From: Bacteroidia bacterium
Lineage (GTDB): Bacteria > Bacteroidota > Bacteroidia > Bacteroidales > BM523
Length of the DNA: 12,093 nt
NCBI GenBank assembly: GCA_016209245.1
Contig: JACQWN010000035.1
Location: 1 to 12,093, forward strand
Direction of reading: 5' to 3'
Shown: positions 1 to 7,271 of the stretch, piece after piece
Layout: the number at the start of each line of letters is the position of its first letter
How positions within the stretch are numbered: the first letter of the stretch is position 1
Notes under the pieces: generated by a model
The model's database searches: none
What the model saw: only the letters and a program-made list of their open reading frames with translations
Told to the model about the DNA's origin: nothing
Translations under genes and position numbers: made by a program

Positions 1-175
1 CATAAACAACCCATTCGGATTTTATTTCATGCAATTGGGCTTTTTTAATCTTCTGTCCGTTTTTCAGCACAATTGACAACTGGGCATTTATATCGCTTGC
101 ATTTGAGCAAATCATCAAACTTAGACATAACAGGTTTCTTAAATCTGTTATGTATGTAAATAAGCGCCTTTTCAT
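1..175 (-). CDS. Secreted protein, N-terminal fragment (cut by window edge)
   Basis: An open frame starts with ATG at 175-173 and stays open to the left edge, so only the first 58 residues are visible. It begins MKRRLFTYITDLRNLLCLSL and has a basic start, a hydrophobic stretch and a likely signal-peptidase site after S-D-I-N-A-Q, a common Bacteroidota ending. The mature part starts LSIVLKNGQKIKKAQLHEIK and then SEWVVY. This resembles the short beta-rich 'I-x-L-K-[ND]-G-x-x-I' opening of many Bacteroidota envelope proteins of unknown role. The start is chosen because it sits 8 nt after the stop codon of the upstream CsgG-like gene, which suggests one transcript. The fragment is too short to assign a function. 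Confidence 0.7.
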   Translation of the reverse strand, partial: MKRRLFTYITDLRNLLCLSLMICSNASDINAQLSIVLKNGQKIKKAQLHEIKSEWVVY

Positions 176-183
176 AGGTATAA

Positions 184-1287
184 TTATAGCTTCGGTTGCT
201 TTGCAATATTGAACCCAAAAGTTGCACCAACTACTGTTCCGTCTTTACGGGGTGAAACATATATATTTACAGGAATATTCAGGTATCCGGACTTGAATGT
301 TTTTCCGGCTGCAATAATCAGACTTGTTGATAATCTCAAATCTCCGCGTGAATCGAGCGCCTCATCAGTATTATAATTGGCTCCTTCAGGCATTTCAGTT
401 GAAAGACGCCAGTTTCCGTTCTCGTCGTAATATCCTTTTGCAGTTTGAATTACCCTGAAGTTTGGCCCAAAGCCGAATTCATAACCATATTTATTAAAAC
501 GGAAACCATTAAGAAACGTTATAGCAGGGATTATCATTCCCGATTCCAGTCCGTTGATAGTTCCTATAAATTCAATCAATGCCTGAAAATCGCCCGCACT
601 TAAATACTGCGCTTCGTGCTGGTAACCGAACATTGAAGTAACGGGGAACATATTATATCCGCCATGATTCTTTGAAGCGATTAAACGTTCTCCCGTTTTA
701 CCAGATGTCCACGAAATTCCCATTCTCGGGCCGTTTAACTTTACCTTTGTTTTCGGGCTGCTTAATGGTTGATCATAATTAATCAACATATCAACCAAAT
801 TTTTTTCATTAGGAATGCCCAGCAAATCATTAATCGAAATTGTGAGCATTGTCTGCAGGTAAGGTTGCTGATTGATAAATTCAACTACTGTGGCTTTTTC
901 GATATTTTCGCTGTGAACATTAATTATTCTAAGGGCAATAATGAGCTTTTCCCCGAATCTTTCGATGCCGCCTGTCAATACTTTATCGGCTTTTAACAAT
1001 TTTCCAGTTTCAACCAGGCAGTTTTTCCCAAAGCATGTCTCAACTTTTATATTGTTCTTACTGAGAATGTCGGTCATATCATATTTATCCAACACCTCAT
1101 ATTTTTGAGTTTTTTCAAGTTCCCGCCTGACCATGTCGGTGACAGAAACCGGTTCGTAGGTGATGCCCTTTGTTTCAAAGCTCAGAACAGCGATGCTTTC
1201 TTTGTTCTGCGGGCTTGCCGATTGGATATAAAAAACAAAAGATCCAATCAGAAGAAACCTGATGCAATTGATAGATTGTGTTTTCAT
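184..1287 (-). CDS. Secreted CsgG/TolB-N-like protein with C-terminal beta-rich domain
   Basis: The product has 367 residues. Residues 1-27 form a signal peptide (polar start, hydrophobic FLLIGSFVFYI, then ASPQ). Residues about 30-140 look like the CsgG/LpoB/TolB-N alpha-beta fold: an opening strand ESIAVLSFETKG, a helix predicted to bind partners (VTDMVRRELEKTQKYEVLDK), the pair C-x4-C (CFGKNC), then GKLLKADKVLTGGI and a strand with LRIINVHS. This fold is typical of periplasmic proteins that sense or assist outer-membrane machinery. The C-terminal half (about 180-367) alternates polar and hydrophobic residues, is rich in G, F and Y (EFGFGPNFRV) and ends in FGFNIAKQPKL, so it may be a small outer-membrane barrel or beta-sandwich. 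A second secreted gene follows after 8 nt. The fold call is by recalled motif, not a search. The exact function is unknown. Confidence 0.75.
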   Translation of the reverse strand: MKTQSINCIRFLLIGSFVFYIQSASPQNKESIAVLSFETKGITYEPVSVTDMVRRELEKTQKYEVLDKYDMTDILSKNNIKVETCFGKNCLVETGKLLKADKVLTGGIERFGEKLIIALRIINVHSENIEKATVVEFINQQPYLQTMLTISINDLLGIPNEKNLVDMLINYDQPLSSPKTKVKLNGPRMGISWTSGKTGERLIASKNHGGYNMFPVTSMFGYQHEAQYLSAGDFQALIEFIGTINGLESGMIIPAITFLNGFRFNKYGYEFGFGPNFRVIQTAKGYYDENGNWRLSTEMPEGANYNTDEALDSRGDLRLSTSLIIAAGKTFKSGYLNIPVNIYVSPRKDGTVVGATFGFNIAKQPKL

Positions 1288-1582
1288 AGTTGTAAATTTT
1301 AAAGTTTATGGTGGTAAAATTACATCAGGAGCAAGGCGAATAAAAACGGACTTTTAAGGGGTATTTTCAAATTTTTTTATTTTTTGCAATATAAATTACA
1401 TTATTCATAAATGAAAAGTTGAATTTATTGCGATTTTTGCAAAAACATTAAATAGATTATTGTATATTACAAAAAAAATTTGCCTGAAAAGTTTTATTGC
1501 AAAAATTAATTGTAATTCATATGAAATGGATAATCGCCAAAATATTATATATTTGTAATGTTAAATTTCTAAAGATTATTAT
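1288..1582. other. AT-rich divergent intergenic region
   Basis: This 295-bp gap lies between the minus-strand CsgG-like gene and the plus-strand toxin-antitoxin cassette, so it should hold both promoters. It is very AT-rich with several TTTTTGC/GCAAAAA tracts (around 1380-1390, 1430-1445 and 1495-1505). The plus-strand -7 box is described separately. For the minus strand only a weak box, TAATTTTA (complement of 1315-1322), is visible. No gene, tRNA or strong hairpin was found. Confidence 0.5.
1548..1555 (+). promoter_or_regulatory. Bacteroidota -7 box (TATATTTG) for the TumA/TumE-type cassette
   Basis: TATATTTG is an exact match to the Bacteroidota TAnnTTTG -7 consensus and ends 27 nt before the ATG of the antitoxin gene. 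The -33 region is poor: the expected TTG is replaced by ATG at 1526-1528. Location and orientation fit; strength cannot be judged. Confidence 0.55.
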
Positions 1583-1891
1583 ATGAAAGAGATAAACTTA
1601 AAAGAAATCCGTATTCATGTACCCTTTAATATAGCAGATTTTATCCGCGAAAAAGAAATTCTTGATATGCTTTTCAACAAAGTAACGGCGAAAATGATAT
1701 ATTATCAAACCCAATGTAAATTTTTAGAAGAAAAGTACAAAATGAAATTTAGTTCTTTTAAGAAAAAATTAAATGATTCCAAGCATGAAAATTTTTCAGA
1801 ATGGGATGATTTGATATTATGGGAAGCATACATGCTAGGATATAAGGAATGGAAAGAAAAATATAGACACTTCAAAAAATGTTTGGAATAA
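1583..1891 (+). CDS. Putative antitoxin of a TumA/TumE-type toxin-antitoxin pair
   Basis: This small, charged protein has 102 residues and is mostly helical by inspection. The N-terminus has a beta-like segment, IRIHVPFNIADFI, followed by REKEILDMLFNKVTAKMI, like the strand-helix starts of small antitoxins that pair with DUF6516 toxins. The C-terminus has FSEWDDLILWEAYMLGYKEW, a pattern I associate with antitoxins next to TumE-like genes. No helix-turn-helix is obvious. It comes first in the cassette and its last 13 nt overlap the toxin gene in another frame (1879-1891), so the two should be translationally coupled. Antitoxins of this kind usually bind their toxin and may repress their own promoter. 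The role rests mainly on the neighbour and the order. Confidence 0.65.
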   Translation: MKEINLKEIRIHVPFNIADFIREKEILDMLFNKVTAKMIYYQTQCKFLEEKYKMKFSSFKKKLNDSKHENFSEWDDLILWEAYMLGYKEWKEKYRHFKKCLE

Positions 1892-2220
1892 TACAATCTC
1901 TTAAAAATTCAGGACTTTTTACTTCGATTGATATTATTGAATTAATAGATGAAGAAACTGTAAAATTTGTCAAAATCGAAGCAAAGGTTATAGACGGGTC
2001 AATTTTTTATATTTCAGAACTAAATAGCTTGGGTAAAGAAAAGTATTCTTACCATTGGCAAAAAAAAGATGGTAAACTAATTATGAGATGGGATAATAAA
2101 CCACATTGGAAAAATATTGCAACTTTTCCACATCATAAACATATAGAAAGTAGTACACTACCTTCGCATAGAATAACTGTCGCAGAAATAATCGAAATAA
2201 TTCGAAACCATTTATACTGA
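1879..2220 (+). CDS. tumE: TumE-like toxin (DUF6516 family)
   Basis: The product has 113 residues, full length for this toxin family. Residues about 30-100 carry the family pattern: a strand pair VKIEAKVIDGSIFYISE, then YSYHWQKKDGKLIMRWDN, then TFPHHKHIES, and the closing segment TVAEIIEII. The SYHW, RWDN and PHHKH motifs are the diagnostic ones. TumE is described as a toxin, probably acting on RNA, that is held inactive by the antitoxin encoded just upstream. The ATG lies inside the antitoxin gene (13-nt overlap), a layout that favours making antitoxin first. The gene ends facing the convergent alcohol dehydrogenase gene, with a palindromic repeat between them. The cassette has no relation in function to either neighbour, as expected for a mobile toxin-antitoxin module. 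Confidence 0.85.
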   Translation: MFGIIQSLKNSGLFTSIDIIELIDEETVKFVKIEAKVIDGSIFYISELNSLGKEKYSYHWQKKDGKLIMRWDNKPHWKNIATFPHHKHIESSTLPSHRITVAEIIEIIRNHLY

Positions 2221-2249
2221 ACACGGTATCATATTGAGCTTTTATTATT

Positions 2250-2359
2250 CCACCGAAGTACGAATCTTTTACGAACCTACGAAGTACGAACACCTTCGTA
2301 GTTCGTAAGTTCGTATAGTTCGACAGGCTCACCACAGGTTTTTTTTCGTACTTCGATGG
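2250..2359. repeat. Nested palindromic element (110 bp) between convergent genes
   Basis: Outer arms CCACCGAAGTACGAA (2250-2264) and TTCGTACTTCGATGG (2345-2359) are inverted repeats that match at 14 of 15 positions. Inside, 2270-2290 pairs with 2295-2315 at 19 of 21 positions around the 4-nt loop CACC. The motif ACGAA/TTCGT recurs at least eight times. The right half also contains AGTTCGACAGGCTCACC, a phrase I associate with dispersed repeats in environmental Bacteroidota genomes. This looks like a REP- or MITE-like palindrome. Its position between two converging genes means its RNA hairpin could also end transcription from both sides. Confidence 0.75.
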
Positions 2360-2421
2360 GGTCAATAACTGAATGATAATTTATGACCGTATTGAGTATA
2401 ACAATCAAAAATGGTTATATA

Positions 2422-3447
2422 TTATAACAATAAGACCTTCGCACCTTTCTTTTTCTTATGTAATAGGTCATTCAGTGCCGCATTTACATCACCGAATCTA
2501 TATTGCTCGATATCTGGCTTTATATTGTATTTTTCGGCCAGCTTAATAAATTCAATAACATCTTTACGTGTAACATTAGCAACACTTTTAATTTCTTTTT
2601 CAAGCCATAAATGTTTTTCATAATTCAGATTTTTCAGATAATCCTGATCAAAACTTTCTTTTCGGATAGCATTAATTACAAGCCTTCCGCCTGGGATGAG
2701 ATTTGCACATGCTTCAACTACGGGCTTCCATGCAGGTGTAGTATCAATTATTGCGTCAAGCCGGACAGGGACCGAATCGGTAGTATCTCCCGCCCAGCAA
2801 GCGCCGAGCTCTAATGCGAATTTACGTTCTTCTGGAAAACGGGCAAAAACATATATCTTTGAATTAGGATAGAGATTCAATGCCAGCTTCAGAACAAGAT
2901 GCGCTGATGCACCGAACCCTGTCAGGCCTAAATTTTGCCCGTCAAGCAGACCTGTAAGCATCAAAGACCGGAAGCCGATTGCCCCGGCACACAATAAAGG
3001 TGCAGCTTGGGCATCGGAAAATGAATCAGGTATTTTATATGCAAAATCATGAGAAATTTTTATATATTCCGCATATCCGCCGTGAGCGTCACGTCCTGTG
3101 GCAGTATAATGTTCACAAAGATTTTCCCTTCCTGATAAGCAAAAATTACATTTACCGCAAGTAGAAAAAATCCATGCAATACCAACTCTGTCGCCAAGGG
3201 AAAATTTTGGTTTTACACTATTAATAGCATCAATTTCTCCAACGACCTGATGTCCTAATATTATTGGGAAAAACGCCGGGGGGGTTCTTCCTGAAATTTC
3301 ATCAAGCTCGGTGTGACAAACACCCGAAGCTTTTACTTTGACAAGAATCTCATTGTCGGATAGTACAGGAACAGGTATTTCTGCCGGTTTCAATGAAATT
3401 GTCTCTTTAGTAAGATCGTAAATTCTGTCTAATAAAAATGCTTTCAT
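2422..3447 (-). CDS. Zinc-dependent alcohol dehydrogenase family protein (MDR)
   Basis: This full-length medium-chain dehydrogenase has 341 residues and should oxidise an alcohol, or reduce an aldehyde, with NAD(P). The GroES-like domain holds catalytic-zinc ligands C44 (GVCHTE), H66 (GHQVVG) and C153 (PLLCAGAIG). The structural-zinc lobe has C97, C100, C103 and C111 (TCGKCNFCLSGRENLC). The nucleotide-binding fold has GLTGFGASAH at about 174-183. Residue 67, usually Glu in GHE, is Gln; GHQ does occur in the family, so activity is not ruled out. The GFGASAH form is typical of the AdhA/AdhP-like bacterial branch. It is the last gene of the minus-strand run, 163 nt after trmB, and the gap carries an inverted repeat, so it may be transcribed on its own. 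The physiological substrate is unknown. Confidence 0.9.
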   Translation of the reverse strand: MKAFLLDRIYDLTKETISLKPAEIPVPVLSDNEILVKVKASGVCHTELDEISGRTPPAFFPIILGHQVVGEIDAINSVKPKFSLGDRVGIAWIFSTCGKCNFCLSGRENLCEHYTATGRDAHGGYAEYIKISHDFAYKIPDSFSDAQAAPLLCAGAIGFRSLMLTGLLDGQNLGLTGFGASAHLVLKLALNLYPNSKIYVFARFPEERKFALELGACWAGDTTDSVPVRLDAIIDTTPAWKPVVEACANLIPGGRLVINAIRKESFDQDYLKNLNYEKHLWLEKEIKSVANVTRKDVIEFIKLAEKYNIKPDIEQYRFGDVNAALNDLLHKKKKGAKVLLL

Positions 3448-3510
3448 AATTTTATCTTTTTTTAAAATAATAATTAAGTCCCCTCCAAAAACCCCGTTAT
3501 AAAAGAATTA

Positions 3511-3587
3511 CCACAGATTTCACAGATTTAAAATTAATATGTTGATTATCAATAATATATTTCAGTGTTAATCTGTGTAATCTGTGG
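3511..3587. repeat. Inverted repeat of the CCACAGATTnCACAGATT type
   Basis: The left arm CCACAGATTTCACAGATTTA (3511-3530) and right arm TTAATCTGTGTAATCTGTGG (3568-3587) are inverted repeats matching at 18 of 20 positions, with a 37-bp AT-rich spacer that contains the small palindrome TTGATTATCAA. Each arm is itself two copies of CACAGATT. I recall this sequence as a dispersed repeat in many environmental genomes. A diverged half-copy lies at 7329-7348. Confidence 0.75.
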
Positions 3588-3610
3588 CGAAAATACTTTT
3601 TACAGTGGTC

Positions 3611-4276
3611 TCATAATTTAAAACAAATATATGCAATATTTTTCCCTTGCTTCAGAAATTGCTCTTCATAAAATGTCTTTATTGATAAGATATTATCTGC
3701 AAAACCTGTATTGTACAGATTATCGGTAGCAGCAATTATTTCAAGATTATTTTCCCGGATAAGAGCGAGTGTGTATTGAAATAAAACAGTATTATCGGTC
3801 TTAAGGTGTATTACTCCATTGTCGTGTAAGAGTTGCCGGTAATAATTTAAAAAGCGGGGTGAAGTCAGTCGTTTTTCAGCACGTTTTTTTTTCTCTTGCG
3901 GGTCGGGAAAAGTAAGCCATATTTCACTTATTTCATCATTTGCAAAAAATGAATTAATAAATTCAATTTTTGTTCTGATAAATGCAACATTTTGAATTTT
4001 GTTTTCAAGAGCATATTTTGCTCCCTTCCAGATTCTTGCTCCTTTAATATCAACGCCAATATAGTTTTTTTCAGGGAAGCGTTTTGCAAGATTCACAGTA
4101 TATTCGCCTTTCCCGCAACCAAGCTCCAGGACTATTGGATTCAGCTTTCTGAAATATTCTGAATTCCATTTTCCCCTGAATCTGAATGATTTTTCATAAA
4201 TTTCGTCAAACCGGGGTTGGAAAACATTGTCAAATGCAGCCATCTCGGCAAACCGCTGTAATTTGTTTTTTCCCAT
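3611..4276 (-). CDS. trmB: tRNA (guanine-N7-)-methyltransferase
   Basis: This 221-residue SAM-dependent enzyme methylates guanosine 46 in the variable loop of tRNAs. From the chosen start, the SAM-binding motif VLELGCGKGEY lies at about 49-59, the second motif NYIGVDIKGARIWKGA follows, then the characteristic WLTFPDPQEKKKRAEKRL, and ALIRENNLEII near the C-terminus; it ends IAYICFKL. The start is ATG at 4276-4274 (MGKNKLQRFAEMAAF, the standard Bacteroidota TrmB beginning). An in-frame ATG 12 codons upstream would add MHATSLLNKFII, but it falls inside a palindrome and is unlikely. The gene follows gldH on the same strand. Confidence 0.93.
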   Translation of the reverse strand: MGKNKLQRFAEMAAFDNVFQPRFDEIYEKSFRFRGKWNSEYFRKLNPIVLELGCGKGEYTVNLAKRFPEKNYIGVDIKGARIWKGAKYALENKIQNVAFIRTKIEFINSFFANDEISEIWLTFPDPQEKKKRAEKRLTSPRFLNYYRQLLHDNGVIHLKTDNTVLFQYTLALIRENNLEIIAATDNLYNTGFADNILSIKTFYEEQFLKQGKNIAYICFKL

Positions 4277-4293
4277 TATTATAAATTTATTGA

Positions 4294-4321
4294 GTAGGGA
4301 TGTTGCATGCAACGTCCATAC
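4294..4321. repeat. 28-bp palindrome GTnGGnnGTTGCA/TGCAACGTCC
   Basis: The left half GTAGGGATGTTGCA (4294-4307) and right half TGCAACGTCCATAC (4308-4321) are inverted copies matching at 12 of 14 positions with no loop. It sits in the 56-nt gap between the gldH stop and the trmB start. The core GTTGCATGCAAC flanked by GTCC/GGAC resembles a short palindrome I recall as recurrent in Bacteroidota intergenic DNA. Confidence 0.65.
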
Positions 4322-4332
4322 ATTCCAAAATT

Positions 4333-4821
4333 CTATAATTTTTCAATCATTATTCCTATTTCTCTTACTTCGGGAAGCTCGGTTTTGCGCATTGCTTGTT
4401 CAAACTTAAGCTCGTATTTTCCGTATTTCGGAAAAACAACATTTGATTTCAATGGAAAGGCGTGAATTATAAGGGTTCCATACTGAATACCCTCCCATTT
4501 TCCATAATCGTCAACAAGAGAAAATTCAACAGTATCTTTAATATGATAATTTTGCGGATTGGTTATTGTTAAAAACAGCCAAATATTTGAGAACTGGTAA
4601 TTATCAGTATGGGTAAAATAAAAGTAAACATTACATGGTGAAAGTGTATCGGTAATTTCCGTAATAAACAGTTGTTTATTTTCAGTATTCCAAGTACCAT
4701 CTAAAATTTCTCTTCTTTCTTTAAAAATTATTTTTTGTTGGCAGCTTAATAAAATGACAAGCAGAAAAAAAAATAAGCAATGTAAATTAAGGGTTGAAAT
4801 ATTTATTTTATTGATAATCAT
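4333..4821 (-). CDS. gldH: Gliding motility lipoprotein GldH
   Basis: The product has 162 residues, the usual GldH size. The N-terminus is a lipoprotein signal: hydrophobic LFFFLLVILLSC with the lipobox Cys at residue 27, so the protein is probably anchored in a membrane facing the periplasm. Family features follow: YFYFTHTDNYQFSNIWLFLT, then DTVEFSLVDDYGKWEG, and the C-terminal signature GKYELKFEQAMRKTELPEV with IGIMIEK. GldH belongs to the set of proteins needed for gliding in flavobacteria and linked to type IX secretion, although homologues are widespread in non-gliding Bacteroidota, where the role is unclear. It lies between ricT and trmB, both on the same strand, with a strong inverted repeat before it and a palindrome after it. 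Confidence 0.88.
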   Translation of the reverse strand: MIINKINISTLNLHCLFFFLLVILLSCQQKIIFKERREILDGTWNTENKQLFITEITDTLSPCNVYFYFTHTDNYQFSNIWLFLTITNPQNYHIKDTVEFSLVDDYGKWEGIQYGTLIIHAFPLKSNVVFPKYGKYELKFEQAMRKTELPEVREIGIMIEKL

Positions 4822-4830
4822 ATTGTATGA

Positions 4831-4898
4831 GTAAAGATGACATCTTTTTACTACACATGCAAATTATCCTGCTTATAACAAAAGATGTCATCTCTTAC
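4831..4898. repeat. Inverted repeat with self-palindromic arms, between ricT and gldH
   Basis: The left arm GTAAAGATGACATCTTTT (4831-4848) is the reverse complement of 4880-4898 apart from one inserted base. Each arm is also palindromic by itself (AAAGATGACATCTTT and AAGATGTCATCTC). The DNA could form one long hairpin or two short ones. It lies within the 94-nt gap between two co-oriented genes, where the RNA hairpin could affect read-through or stability. Confidence 0.75.
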
Positions 4899-4915
4899 TT
4901 ATTAATTGCCAGAAA

Positions 4916-6076
4916 CTAATCCTTTGCGTTCTTGTCTCTGACGCTCTTTAGCTTTAGCGACGGAGCGGCGTCTTTGCGTGAAATATTCGGTCTGTATTTT
5001 TTTTTATCGTCGAACCGGGTTACACTTTCCTGTCCGGCGGCATTTGTATAGCTCAATTCATCACTATCACCGCTAATAGTTTCGGGAATGAACTGGTCGG
5101 TTTTTATACCATTTTTATTCATCTCAATAATTTCGAGAACTCTTTCAACAGGAATAGGAATAAGGTTAATAGCGGTTTCTTTTTCGAACGAATACCAGAA
5201 AATTCGTTTATAAATATCAGTCTTTTGATGAAAAAGTGTGCCTTTTGTAGTTTCGAGAGGTATAGAGGTATCGGGAAAGCTCTGGCGGGCATCTAAATAA
5301 CTGTCAAGCTCAAAGTTTAAGCAGCATTTAAGTTTGCTGCATTGTCCTGCCAGTTTTTGAGGATTTAATGATAGTTCCTGATAACGGGCGGCATTTGTTG
5401 AAACTGAAATAAAATTTGATATATGAGTTGAACAGCAAATTTCTCTTCCACAGGAGCCAATGCCTCCTATTCTGCCCGCTTCCTGTCTTGCTCCAATCTG
5501 GCGCATTTCAATCCTGACATCAAATTCTTCGGCTAATAGTTTAATAAGTTCTCTGAAATCAACCCTTTCATCTGCAATGTAATAAAATATCGCTTTGGTT
5601 TTATCGCCCTGATATTCTACATCGCCAATTTTCATCTCAAGATTCAGACTATTTGCAATTTGCCTTGCCCTGAGCATTGTGCTATATTCATGCGACATCG
5701 CTTCTTTCCATTTTTCTATATCGGCGGGTTTCGCCTTCCTGTATATCTTTTTAAATTCGTTTGCCGACGATTCGATTCCGCTCTTTTTAAGCTGATGCAC
5801 TACTAATGCACCGGTAGTGGTGATAATTCCAATATCATGGCCAGGTGCGGCTTCAACAGCGACTATATCGCCTGTTTTTAATTGTATCCGGTTAATATTC
5901 CGGTAATATCCTTTTCTAGTATTCTTGAACCGGACTTCTACAATATCCGTAATACTTTTGGTTTCCGGCAAATCCTTCATCCAGTCGAAAACATTCAGCT
6001 TATGACATCCTTTATCTTTGCAAACAAGATAGCCGCTTTCCTCCCGTATATGATAATTTCTTGAACAACTATTCAT
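4916..6076 (-). CDS. ricT: PSP1-domain protein, RicT-like
   Basis: This 386-residue protein has a PSP1 core. An N-terminal part carries three cysteines (C4, C19, C24). Residues about 45-135 form the first domain (IVEVRFKNTRKGYYRN, LKTGDIVAVEAAPGHDIG). The conserved C-terminal PSP1 region contains GGIGSCGREICCSTHI (C209, C214, C215) and GQCSKLKCCLNFE (C246, C251, C252). In Bacillus, RicT is part of a complex holding iron-sulfur clusters that influences RNA processing; the role in Bacteroidota is not established. A charged, low-complexity tail from about 345 onward (DDKKKYRPN, SVRDKNAKD) is typical of the Bacteroidota form. It follows holB after 49 nt with its own -7 box and precedes gldH, an order commonly seen in this phylum. 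Confidence 0.9.
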   Translation of the reverse strand: MNSCSRNYHIREESGYLVCKDKGCHKLNVFDWMKDLPETKSITDIVEVRFKNTRKGYYRNINRIQLKTGDIVAVEAAPGHDIGIITTTGALVVHQLKKSGIESSANEFKKIYRKAKPADIEKWKEAMSHEYSTMLRARQIANSLNLEMKIGDVEYQGDKTKAIFYYIADERVDFRELIKLLAEEFDVRIEMRQIGARQEAGRIGGIGSCGREICCSTHISNFISVSTNAARYQELSLNPQKLAGQCSKLKCCLNFELDSYLDARQSFPDTSIPLETTKGTLFHQKTDIYKRIFWYSFEKETAINLIPIPVERVLEIIEMNKNGIKTDQFIPETISGDSDELSYTNAAGQESVTRFDDKKKYRPNISRKDAAPSLKLKSVRDKNAKD

Positions 6077-6105
6077 CTCTTTAGATTAAGTTAATATAGA
6101 GGGAA

Positions 6106-6113
6106 CAAAGATA
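6106..6113 (-). promoter_or_regulatory. -7 box (TATCTTTG) for ricT
   Basis: On the minus strand this reads TATCTTTG, a perfect TAnnTTTG box, ending 29 nt before the ricT ATG in the short holB-ricT gap. No TTG is found at the expected -33 position, so the call rests on one element and its placement. Confidence 0.5.
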
Positions 6114-6125
6114 ATAAATATAAAT

Positions 6126-7250
6126 TTATTTTTTTAATAATTTCACCATTTTTAATGCCATATCGAGCAAAATAATTTTATCATAACCGTTCCGTTCGAT
6201 ATGAAAATAAGCTTTATTAAGCTCTTCAGAAATTTGTATAACATTTTTAGAATTGATAAATAGTGAAAATTTTTGAGAAAATGATGCTTCTTTTTCAGAA
6301 AGAAGAGTAATTTTTTCTTGTCCCGTGTTGAGTATAAAGTTTTCACGTATTAGCCGGAGTGAATATTCAAGAAAATTTTTTTGTTTTTCTCTTCCTTGTT
6401 CGGCAATTATTTCGACCCATGCTATTATTTTTAAAATTTCACGGCCATAGCACGAACGCATTAAGTCAATAAACATTTTAAAATTAAATTCACTTTCTTC
6501 TGATTCCCTGATTATTTCATTCGCTTTCAGATAATTTCCGTCGGCAAGCCGGACAATATCATTGAGCTCTTGAACGGAAAGATTGTATAAATCTTTGATT
6601 TTATTGTACAATGAATCAAAATCAATTTTAGGAATTTTTACTAATTGAGTTCTTGAAAGAATGGTAGGCAATATCTGGCTCGTATTTTCTGAAACCAATA
6701 TAAACAGTGTTTTTGGTGGCGGTTCTTCAAGTATTTTAAGAAGCTTATTTGATGTTGTAGGTTGCATTTTCTCAGGCATCCAGATAATCATTACTTTAAA
6801 TTCCGATTCATATGTTTTTAAATTCAATTTCCTGAGAATCTCACTACTTTCATTTTTATAAATGCTCCCCTGAAGATTTTCAGAATCGAGCTTCTCAAGC
6901 CATTGTTTAAGGTTCAGATAAGGATTTTCGAGCAATATTTCTCTCCATTCTTTAATGTAGTGGTCGCTTACCGGGTTATCATTGTTTTTTGTCTTTACTA
7001 CAGGAAAAACGAAATGTAAATCAGGATGAATAAGTTTTTTATACTTCAAACAAGAAGGACAGACACCACAGGAGTCATGGTCATTACGATCAAGACAAGT
7101 AATATACTGAGCAAAGGCAAGTGAAAGCGACAAATTTCCTGAACCTTCGGACCCAAGAAATAATTGTGCATGGGAAATTCTTCCGTCTGTAACCGACCGG
7201 ATTAATCGCTCTTTAATTTTTTGCTGACCGATGACTTCACTGAATTGCAT
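6126..7250 (-). CDS. holB: DNA polymerase III subunit delta'
   Basis: This 374-residue protein is the clamp-loader subunit that helps place the sliding clamp on DNA. The AAA+ domain begins FSEVIGQQKIKERL, then HAQLFLGSEGSGN at 27-39, a degenerate P-loop in which the usual Lys is Asn39, as is normal for delta', which does not hydrolyse ATP. The zinc site is C52, C61, C64 and C67 (C-x8-C-G-V-C-P-S-C), followed by HPDLHFVFP, a Bacteroidota signature. Later come KVMIIWMPEKM, NKLLKILEEPPPKTLFIL and the sensor-1-like TILSRTQLV (SRT in place of SRC). The C-terminal third is helical and weakly conserved. It starts the minus-strand run and diverges from the peptidase gene. Confidence 0.93.
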   Translation of the reverse strand: MQFSEVIGQQKIKERLIRSVTDGRISHAQLFLGSEGSGNLSLSLAFAQYITCLDRNDHDSCGVCPSCLKYKKLIHPDLHFVFPVVKTKNNDNPVSDHYIKEWREILLENPYLNLKQWLEKLDSENLQGSIYKNESSEILRKLNLKTYESEFKVMIIWMPEKMQPTTSNKLLKILEEPPPKTLFILVSENTSQILPTILSRTQLVKIPKIDFDSLYNKIKDLYNLSVQELNDIVRLADGNYLKANEIIRESEESEFNFKMFIDLMRSCYGREILKIIAWVEIIAEQGREKQKNFLEYSLRLIRENFILNTGQEKITLLSEKEASFSQKFSLFINSKNVIQISEELNKAYFHIERNGYDKIILLDMALKMVKLLKK

Positions 7251-7271
7251 GTTTTGAGGATTTATTATTTT

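Noticed and set aside
45..230. Minus-strand 61-codon open frame overlapping the end of the CsgG-like gene
   Set aside because: It overlaps both the CsgG-like gene and the better-supported secreted-protein frame starting at 175, and has no recognisable features.
2081..2365. Minus-strand 94-codon open frame antisense to the tumE end and the palindrome
   Set aside because: It is formed largely by the palindromic repeat and the shadow of the toxin gene.
4274..4312. Longer TrmB form starting at 4312
   Set aside because: The added 12 residues are encoded by the palindrome and do not fit the standard TrmB N-terminus, which begins at 4276.
6152..6346. Lysine/leucine-rich minus-strand open frame
   Set aside because: An alternate-frame shadow within the 3' end of holB; its composition follows from AT-rich coding DNA.
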